IMG/VR virus record: IMGVR_UViG_3300017788_000118
Location: 1 to 30,405 of that record
Source: a virus
Length of the DNA: 30,405 bases
Reading direction: 5' to 3' (one strand)
Shown here: positions 12,044 to 19,700 of the stretch, piece after piece
Layout of the letters: each line of letters begins with the position of its first letter
Position numbering within the stretch: position 1 is the first letter of the stretch
The notes under the pieces: model-generated
Seen by the model: the letters and a program-made list of their open reading frames with translations, nothing else
The model's database searches: none
What the model was told of the DNA's origin: nothing
Made by a program: the position numbers and the translations under genes

Positions 12044-12141
12044 AAAATCGCGCTCGGCGCAAGCGCCTCGCCAAAAGACAAAAAGGTGCTCCCTGCGGTC
12101 GCACTCGTCAACTGCGAGTCGCCCTGCGACCCCAGTTTTTA

Positions 12142-12158
12142 TAGCGCCGGGGGCGCTA
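12142..12158. other. perfect 7-bp hairpin
   Basis: TAGCGCC-GGG-GGCGCTA is a perfect stem with a 3-base loop at the boundary between the GC-rich and AT-rich halves of the intergenic region. There is no U-run on either strand, so it is not a clear terminator. Confidence 0.45.
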
Positions 12159-12163
12159 GATAC

Positions 12164-12310
12164 ACACTCTCCGCAAATAATATTTTTCCAGTATTTGCTC
12201 CGAGTGTGCCCACTATGTCCTATTTTAGGTATATATTTTATAACATTTTGATAACAAAGCGTTCGTTTTAGGTATTTGAACGGGTTAGTATATATGTAAG
12301 GATATGAGCG
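12164..12310 (+). promoter_or_regulatory. AT-rich promoter-like region before the virion block
   Basis: This stretch is markedly AT-rich and has a direct repeat TTTTAGGTAT at 12223-12232 and 12266-12275. I see no clean -35/-10 pair with 16-18 base spacing; TTGATA (12248-12253) and TATATG (12291-12296) are isolated fragments. It may be a late promoter read with the phage sigma factor. Confidence 0.35.
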
Positions 12311-12339
12311 GTACACGGAAGCGAATATCCTTCCCGCTC

Positions 12340-12400
12340 GGCAGCCTATGGGGCTGCCTCGCTTTATCTAGGGGGTAGCGAAGCGCCCTTTGGGGGCGCT
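12340..12400 (+). other. two hairpins and repeat in the terminase leader
   Basis: GGCAGCC/GGCTGCC (12340-12358) and AGCGCCC/GGGCGCT (12382-12400) flank CTAGGGGGTAGCGA (12368-12381), a 14-mer also found at 11039-11052. These hairpins precede the GGAGG of the terminase gene and may be a terminator/leader device or a packaging-related site. Confidence 0.45.
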
Positions 12401-12432
12401 GAGCGAAGGGGGATTTATTATGGAGGATTTAT

Positions 12433-14304
12433 ATGGCTGCCAAATCAGGTTCTGAGCATCACAATGTTGCCAGACTTAAGGAGGCAAAAGCCAAAGTACT
12501 GGATTTTATCCGTCAAGGGTTAGACCTGCAAGACGCCCTTGCTAGGGCTGGTAGGAAACCTGACGTGATGAAGGACTGGCGAAAAGACCCTAAGTTTGTC
12601 AAAGAACTTGAAAGCGCCAGGGAAGAAGGCGAGCGTGCCCTCAGCATCGTCACAGGTGACGCTAAGTACAAGATTGGGTTTGAGGAGTTCTCAGCAGAGT
12701 TCTTAGACTCCCCCATCTTTCCTCACCATAGGTCCTGGATTGATGTACTTGAGGGGCGCGAGCCTTCCTGGCTCCACCCGGCTATGACCTATGAGCCCTC
12801 CAGTGCTAAACGGCTCCTGATTAACGTGCCACCTGAGCACGCTAAGAGTACGGTCATCACAGTCAACTACTGTGTCTACCGGATAGCCATGGACCCCAAC
12901 ATTAAGATTACGATTGTCTCAAAGACTCAGGAACGCGCTAAAGAGTATCTCTACTCCATCAAACAGCGGCTGAGTCATGAGCGGTGGAGTAAACTCCAAG
13001 CCGTCTACGGCAGTGCCGGAGGATGGAAGGAAGACGCCGATACCTGGAAGGCTGATAGAATCTATCTAAGCCGTGACTCCACTGAAAAGGACCCTACGGT
13101 CCAAGCGTTGGGTATCGGCGGTCAAATTACTGGTGCCCGTTCCAACCTCATCATCCTAGATGACGTAGTGACCACCTCCAATGCCCATGAGTGGGAAAAG
13201 CAACTCTTGTGGCTACAGCGAGATGTTGTTACCCGTCTTGGCGATAACGGTAAACTTCTGATAGTTGGAACCCGAATTGCCTCCAATGACCTATACCGAG
13301 AGATTCGCAAGGGTGACCATTGGACAAACGGCAAGACTCCCTTCACCTATTTTGCTATGCCAGCAGTATTGGAGTTTGATGATAAACCGGAAAAGTGGAA
13401 AACTCTCTGGGCTAAGTCGCATATTCCGTGGGAGGGGTCAGATGAGAATTTACTTCCAGATGCAGACGGGCTATATCCTAAATGGGACGGCCCGGCACTC
13501 TTTCGAAGAAGGAGTGAAGTTTCTCCGTCAGCCTGGGCATTGGTCTACCAACAGCAAGATGTACAAGAAGACTCTATCTTTGCCCCTGCGTGTGTCCAAG
13601 GTTCAATCAACCGGATGCGAAAGCGGGGACTTCTAAAGCCTGGAGTACCAGGACATCCTAAAGAGCGTGGTCCTTGGTATACCATCATGGGCCTAGACCC
13701 TGCTATGACTGGTAATACGGCAGCAGTTATCGTAACTGTAGACCGTAATACTCGCAGGAGATACGTTCTGGATGTTGTAAATATGGTTGAACCAACCCCA
13801 CAAAAGATTCGGGAATTGATTGAGGACTGGGTGAACAAGTACCAGCCCCAAGAACTACGTATTGAGATTAACGCTCATCAGAAAGCATACGCTTTAGATG
13901 ATGACTTGCGTTCATATCTTGCCAGCGTTGGCGTGAGATTCTCTAGCCAGTTCACAGGCAAGAACAAGTGGGACACATCCTTTGGTGTTGCTGCTATGTC
14001 TGGTCTCTTTGGGACTATGCGTAACGGAGTACATCAGGGCGATAACCTTCTAGAACTACCTTCACAGGATACTTCAGAAGGGGTTAAGGCTCTAATCCAG
14101 CAGTTGATAACCTGGAAGCCTGAAACTAAAGGTAAGACAGACTGCGTGATGGCTCTCTGGTTCTGCGAACTACGCGCCAAAGAGATTATCGGAAACGTAA
14201 ATATAAACCAAAGTCATGTTACAAACAGATGGGCTACCAGAAGACAACTTGACCAGCGTTACGTGATGAACGTAAACGACTACGAGATGTCAATTTATGA
14301 ATAG
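12433..14304 (+). CDS. terL: terminase large subunit
   Basis: The 623-aa protein has the packaging ATPase motifs: a Walker A-like NVPPEHAKST (131-140) and Walker B LIILDD (239-244), followed by the coupling segment LLIVGTRIASND. The C-terminal RNase H-like nuclease begins with IMGLDPAMTG (Asp422). The N-terminal 70 residues contain a helix-turn-helix-like segment (DLQDALARAGRKPDVMKDWR), reminiscent of small-terminase DNA-binding domains; no separate small terminase is seen next to it. It cuts concatemers and pumps DNA through the portal encoded directly downstream. The ATG follows GGAGG. Confidence 0.93.
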   Translation: MAAKSGSEHHNVARLKEAKAKVLDFIRQGLDLQDALARAGRKPDVMKDWRKDPKFVKELESAREEGERALSIVTGDAKYKIGFEEFSAEFLDSPIFPHHRSWIDVLEGREPSWLHPAMTYEPSSAKRLLINVPPEHAKSTVITVNYCVYRIAMDPNIKITIVSKTQERAKEYLYSIKQRLSHERWSKLQAVYGSAGGWKEDADTWKADRIYLSRDSTEKDPTVQALGIGGQITGARSNLIILDDVVTTSNAHEWEKQLLWLQRDVVTRLGDNGKLLIVGTRIASNDLYREIRKGDHWTNGKTPFTYFAMPAVLEFDDKPEKWKTLWAKSHIPWEGSDENLLPDADGLYPKWDGPALFRRRSEVSPSAWALVYQQQDVQEDSIFAPACVQGSINRMRKRGLLKPGVPGHPKERGPWYTIMGLDPAMTGNTAAVIVTVDRNTRRRYVLDVVNMVEPTPQKIRELIEDWVNKYQPQELRIEINAHQKAYALDDDLRSYLASVGVRFSSQFTGKNKWDTSFGVAAMSGLFGTMRNGVHQGDNLLELPSQDTSEGVKALIQQLITWKPETKGKTDCVMALWFCELRAKEIIGNVNINQSHVTNRWATRRQLDQRYVMNVNDYEMSIYE

Positions 14305-16036
14305 GACTATGATGGAATTAGATATCCAGACGATTGCAAGGCGGGTTGAGAACCTTAAAATTCGCAACGGCGCCCGCGATGCCCGTATGCAGGATATCCT
14401 TAGCGTACGTAAGGGTGAACTGGGTATGATTTACCCTGACTTGTTCCCTGAAGGCATGGATAAGTCAATGGTTGCTAACTTTGTCGATGTTGCAGCACGC
14501 GACTTGGCTGAAGTACTAGCGCCACTTCCATCGTTTAACTGCTCTACTAGCAACGTCAATAACGATAAGGCACGTGCTTTTGCTGACAAGCGCAGCATGA
14601 TTGCTAACAACTATATCTACAATTCACGCCTACAGTCACAGATGTACTGGGGTGCTGACTGGTATTTCTCATACGGCTTTCTACCGATACATGTAGAAGC
14701 AGACTTTGATGATGACCTACCTCGCATCCGTGTAGAAGACCCAATTGGTGCCTATCCAGAATTTGATAGATTCGGTAGATGTACAGCCTATGCTAAACGT
14801 TACTTCAAGACTATTGGCGAACTAGCAGTAGACTATCCAGAGTTTGCTTTTGCAATCTTAGGTCGTGACGGATTCAATCAAGATACCAGCACTATGGTTG
14901 AGATGGTTCGCTATACTGACAAAGACGTAACCGTATTGTTCTTGCCTACACGCAATAATTTAATTTTGAATGCTGCTCCGAATCCTCTCAACAAGATGAC
15001 GGTATTCGTAGCAAGACGTCCTGCTCTTGATAATGAGATGCGTGGACAGTTTGATGATGTACTATACGTACAACTAGCACGTGCTCGCTTTGCTAACCTA
15101 GCGATGGAAGCGGCTGAGAAGTCAATCCAAGCACCACTTGTTGTACCTTCAGATGTTGTAGATATGCCAATGGGACCTGATGCGATTATTCGCACAGCAT
15201 CGCCAGCAGGCGTAGGTCGTGTCAGACTAGATGTACCAGCAGCAGCCTTTCAGGAACAAGCAGCACTACAAGCAGAACTTCGCTTGGGTGCACGTTATCC
15301 TGAAGGTCGCACCGGAAACATTGATGCTTCAATCATCACTGGTCAAGGTGTACAAGCGTTGCTTGGTGCATTTGATTCTCAAATCAAGGCTGGACAGACA
15401 ATCCTGACCGAAGTATTTGAAGATGTCATCAGGACATGTTTCGAAATGGATGAAATCCTTTTCGATAAAGAAAAGAGTGTCAAGGGTGTCGCACAGGGTA
15501 CGCCGTACGAGTTAAAGTACAAACCTTCTAAAGACATCAAGAGTGACACCTCAATAGAGGTGCGTTACGGCTTGATGGCAGGACTAGACCCTTCGCGTGC
15601 CTTGATTTTCTCTTTGCAAGCACTTGGAGCCGATTTGGTTTCTAAGGATTTTATTCGTCGTGAACTTCCATGGAGCGTTAACGTATCGCTTGAAGAACAA
15701 CGAATTGAAATCGAAAAGATGCGTAACAACTTGTCTGCTGCGGTAACTGCCACAGCGCAGGCTATTCCTGCCATGGCTGCACAGGGACAAGACCCGTCTA
15801 CGCTAATTCAAAAGATTGCTGACGTCATTGAGCGTCGCCGCAATGGGGATAGTATAGAGGCTGCTGCGCTTGCCGTGTTCGCACCTGAACAACCAGCGCA
15901 GGCAGAGATGACCCCGCCAGGCACACAAGGACCAGTTGAGGCTACCCCGTCCCCGGTCGCTCCTGGGCAACCTTCTGGTGGGGTCCCACAACAAGCACCA
16001 GACTTAGCAACTATCTTAGCAGGGCTAGGGAGATAA
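14297..16036 (+). CDS. portal protein
   Basis: This 579-aa protein overlaps the terminase stop (ATGAATAG) and has the size and position of a portal. Supporting segments include MVANFVDVAARDLAEVLAPL (about residues 56-75), RIRVEDPIGAYPEFDRFGR (about 140-160) and the long helical region after residue 300. The C-terminal 60 residues are Pro/Gln/Gly-rich (QPAQAEMTPPGTQGPVEATP) and probably disordered. The portal forms the 12-subunit ring at the packaging vertex and docks the terminase. The identification rests on context and general sequence character; no catalytic motif is expected. Confidence 0.85.
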   Translation: MNRTMMELDIQTIARRVENLKIRNGARDARMQDILSVRKGELGMIYPDLFPEGMDKSMVANFVDVAARDLAEVLAPLPSFNCSTSNVNNDKARAFADKRSMIANNYIYNSRLQSQMYWGADWYFSYGFLPIHVEADFDDDLPRIRVEDPIGAYPEFDRFGRCTAYAKRYFKTIGELAVDYPEFAFAILGRDGFNQDTSTMVEMVRYTDKDVTVLFLPTRNNLILNAAPNPLNKMTVFVARRPALDNEMRGQFDDVLYVQLARARFANLAMEAAEKSIQAPLVVPSDVVDMPMGPDAIIRTASPAGVGRVRLDVPAAAFQEQAALQAELRLGARYPEGRTGNIDASIITGQGVQALLGAFDSQIKAGQTILTEVFEDVIRTCFEMDEILFDKEKSVKGVAQGTPYELKYKPSKDIKSDTSIEVRYGLMAGLDPSRALIFSLQALGADLVSKDFIRRELPWSVNVSLEEQRIEIEKMRNNLSAAVTATAQAIPAMAAQGQDPSTLIQKIADVIERRRNGDSIEAAALAVFAPEQPAQAEMTPPGTQGPVEATPSPVAPGQPSGGVPQQAPDLATILAGLGR

Positions 16037-16037
16037 C

Positions 16038-16301
16038 ATGGCTACTCGTAAGAAGCCAGTTAAGAAAACCGTCAAGAAAATGACGCGTAGACCTAGAACT
16101 ATAAAAGAACCAGTATTAACTAAATTAGATTTTTGGGCTATCGCAACCAAAGAAGTTTATGATGCGTTGCGTAAAGCCGGTATGGACGAAGGAACCGCTT
16201 TAGCATTTGCTATGGATAGGGCGAGTTATCCTGATTGGATAGTAGACCCAGCAGACCCAATTAAGAATCCACTAGACGATTTCGACGAAGATGAGGACTA
16301 A
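16038..16301 (+). CDS. unknown small protein
   Basis: The 87-aa protein has a very basic N-terminus (RKKPVKKTVKKMTRRPR) and an acidic C-terminus (DDFDEDED). Between them lies a helical core (DFWAIATKEVYDALRKAGM). It begins two bases after the portal stop with GGGAGA upstream. The charge split suggests it bridges DNA or an acidic partner and a basic partner during head assembly, which is a guess. The family is not recognised. Confidence 0.7.
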   Translation: MATRKKPVKKTVKKMTRRPRTIKEPVLTKLDFWAIATKEVYDALRKAGMDEGTALAFAMDRASYPDWIVDPADPIKNPLDDFDEDED

Positions 16302-16303
16302 AT

Positions 16304-16726
16304 ATGTCAATGCAGGATGTACCTGGTGGTCCAGGACGGTTTGCTCGTAGAGATGACCTCGGAAACGTAAAGAAGATTCAACGCGAAGGAAAAGATATTT
16401 CTCAAGCAGGTGGTGGTCCTTACAGAGAACGTAAGGAACTAACTGAACTTTCTCAAGGCGCACCTACAGATTCTCCAGAAACGACTGCTGTTGGAGGAAA
16501 TCCTTTTGTTGGTGCTATGCCAACTACTGATGCGTTTCTTCCTGGAAACGAAAGAAGCATTGCTGATGGTGCTCAAGGTGGTCCTGACCGTGGACCAGAG
16601 GCTTTACAAACTCCAGTTGACGCAATTGACCAGACAGCAGTTCTTGCTAGGGCTATGCTAATGGCAAATCCTGATTCTGTTATCCTTGCCAATATAGTGA
16701 ATGCGTTCAACGAAGAGAATCGTTAA
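16304..16726 (+). CDS. unknown Gly/Pro-rich virion-block protein
   Basis: The 140-aa protein is rich in Gly, Pro and polar residues for its first 100 positions and probably disordered. It ends in a short helix (DQTAVLARAMLMANPDSVIL). No motif is recognised. It sits between portal and giant protein, and its stop overlaps the giant protein's ATG (TAATG). It may be a linker, chaperone or minor head component. Confidence 0.7.
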   Translation: MSMQDVPGGPGRFARRDDLGNVKKIQREGKDISQAGGGPYRERKELTELSQGAPTDSPETTAVGGNPFVGAMPTTDAFLPGNERSIADGAQGGPDRGPEALQTPVDAIDQTAVLARAMLMANPDSVILANIVNAFNEENR

Positions 16727-19700
16727 TGGCAGATTTACAAAAAGCAAGTCTTTCACCTGCTATGCAGGCTTTGTATGCTAATGAAGGAGAGGCACGTAAC
16801 CGTGCTATTCAAATTCAGATGGCTTCACTTACGCCTGATATGTATAGAAACTTCTATGACATAACTTCTAGATATCCTGGAATGAGCAAAGACCTCATTA
16901 TGGGTATGGTGAAGCAGGGATTAACAGCAGATACACCAGGAATCAACAAACTTGTTTCCCTTGATGGTATCGCTCAGTTAAAAAAAGACCAGTTTAACGT
17001 AGATAAAATCAAAAGAGATGTCAAAAATGACAAAGGAATCGTTGGTTCTATCTATGATGCTACTCTTGGTAACGTATATGACGTGTTTAAGGGTGCAACT
17101 CGTGTAGGTTTTGCAGCATTACGTGCACCTTACGACCTTGCAACTACTTTAACTCGTGATTTAGCGCAAGAAAAAGACGCAGGTTTGTTCATAAAGGACC
17201 TTGCTACCCTTGGTGGTAAGAATACACTGTTTGGTTCTCTTGTTGCAGACGTCTTTGGTGGTAAACCAGGCGTAAAAACCGGGGCGGGATTCTTTGTAGA
17301 CCCACAAAGCAGAGTAGGTAAAGACCAAGCCAAGGCTATGAGTGCCTATGGCAAAGTAAATGGCGAATCATTTACCATTGGACGCTTTGTTGCCAAGTCA
17401 ATTGAATCAAATCCAGACAAGACCGGCTATAAAGTTCTATCTGGAATTATAGATGCTACCCTAAACCTAGCCCTAGACCCATCTATGTGGGTAGGAGCAG
17501 GTTCTGCTAGAGCAATTATCAAGGGTGGTAAAGAAGCCGCTGCATTCAAAGAGAGCGTAAAAGAATTTAGCCCTGCTGCACAGATAGAAGAACTCAGTAA
17601 AGAGATTGCTGCTGCTGCCAAAGAGAGCGAAGAGTTAATCGGTAAGTACGTCAAGCGTAATTCTAAAGGTTGGATGAAAAGAACTAGAGAATTACAAAGA
17701 CTAGAGAAGGAAAGATTTGAAACTCTAGCACCAACAGTAACTAAACTGTTAAATGCTCAAGAAGATTCCCTAAAGGCTTTCTCTCAAGATGCCCTAGCAC
17801 AAGATGTGCTTAGTGGTGAGAATATTGTTAGAGAGATTATCTCCAATAAGAACACCTACGATGGTGAACTTGTTCGTGGTATAGATAAACTTTCTACTGA
17901 AAGCAAGAACACCGCAGGATTCACTGATGGTTACATTGTACTTGGAGATACACCAAAGAAGGGCGTAATCTCTTTTGGTGCTCACCAAAGCGATGAGTAC
18001 TTAGTTACCCTTGCTGGCGATGAACCTCTTAAGGCTTTTGATTTAGCCCAAGATGTTAACACTCTTTCGGGTAGGGCTAGACAGTCTGAAGATAATCTAC
18101 GTATTCAGTTTGAAGAGTGGCTAGAGGCAGGCAAGGTAGACCCGAACCTGGCTCCAGAAGTACGCGCTACGCTACAAGAAGTTTCCGCAAAGACCCAAGC
18201 AGATGCTATGACCTTGAATGGTTATGGTTGGGCTGTTGGTGGTGCCGAGAAGGCAGTAACTACCGGAGACATACTTAAAGTAATTGCTGCTAGCCAAAGC
18301 GGTGGTTCTGCTCGTGCTATGCAGTATGCTCTTGAAGGCATAATTAAGATTTGGAACCCTGACGTAATTACTAACTTCCGTTCTATCTACGGTGAAGTTG
18401 GTGGCGCTATGGTTGTTAACTCAAAGCGTATCGCTGCTAAGAATGCAGAGGTTGGAAATGCGATTGCGGAAATTGCTGACCCTACTAATCTTGGTCCCAA
18501 CATGGCTAGGTTACTGGCTTCTGTCAAAACGCTTGATGCGTCTATCGAGAAAACTCGTACGGAACTTGACTCTATAACCAAGAACAAAGATGCAGCAGAA
18601 GCAAGAATAAAAGAACTTGACATATTCCGTAACGTAGTAGACCAAGATGTAAATCTACGTAGGGCTATAGTAAATGACCCAGAGTACAAGGGTCTTCGTA
18701 AGATTATTGACCTAGAAGCAGGTACTGCTGAAAAGCGTATTCTTCGTGAGTGGTATCAGAATAATATTGGCTTAACTAAAGGATACAAGGGAGACCTTGC
18801 TACAGACTTTAGTGGAGCATTCAAGTTCATGCTTGGAAGACGCTTTGCCCAGATTGCTGAAGTAGTTGCTAAGCAGACTGACCCTCTAGTAATACATAGA
18901 TTCTTTGGTAAGAAGATAGACACTGATATGTCTAAGCAACTTGCTGAGGCTACCACTACAGATGATGTCTATCGTATCTTCTTGGCTTATCTAGGTAATC
19001 CTACTACTGACCCTAAGATATTCCGTTCAACCACACTTCGTAAAGAAGTAGCAGCGCTAACTGCTAACCCAGTTGCTCGCTTGGTTAACCCAATTAACTT
19101 GATATCTTTCCGTAGAGCAGAAAAACTAGACCGTGTTTTCAGCCGGTACTTTGTACGCTCTATAGCAGTAAACCTAGGTGACTTAAACCAGACTATCAAT
19201 AGCCTTGAAGACTGGATGAGTTCTGCTCAGATTAAGAGCGTGCTAGGTAAAGGTGCTCAAGAGAAGTATATCGATGATGTTTCTCGTAAACTCTTTGCTA
19301 GCACTAGCGAACAAGAACGAGCCAAGATTATTCAAAACGCTATGGACAACATCATTGAAGATGTGTCTAAGCGTTTCGGTACTGATGAGTCTATCATAAG
19401 TGACTTAAAAGATGTTATCAAACTAAATGCTGTACAGAAGAACGCAGATACTACTTACACAGTAGGAAATCTATCGGCTAACAGCGAAGTCTTAATCTAC
19501 AATGTCGGTGATACACCTATCAAGATTGATGGTGGTATTGCCTTCTATCAGTTAGCCCAAGGGACTATGTTCCTACCTGATAGCAAGGAAGTCTTAAAGA
19601 CTTTCAATAAGTATCAGGCTAACTCTTTGGTAAGCAAGGCTAAGGCAGGAAGAATCCTTGTAGAAGAGATGGGTGACGTTTGGCGTACTGCTCAGTTGGT

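Larger units (their letters stand above)
11855..12432. other. divergent intergenic region between - block and virion block
   Basis: These 578 bases hold no gene I can support. The left part (to about 12160) is GC-rich with a leftward promoter, palindrome copy 10, two (A/G)ACACAAA elements and hairpins (GGCGC/GCGCC 12056-12067; TAGCGCC/GGCGCTA 12142-12158). The part from 12160 to 12310 is AT-rich, and the last 100 bases form two hairpins before the terminase gene. Confidence 0.6.

Noticed and set aside
12026-12316. - strand frame of 96 codons and + strand frame of 80 codons in the divergent intergenic region
   Set aside because: No ribosome site, no domain-like sequence, and they cross the GC/AT boundary and hairpins.
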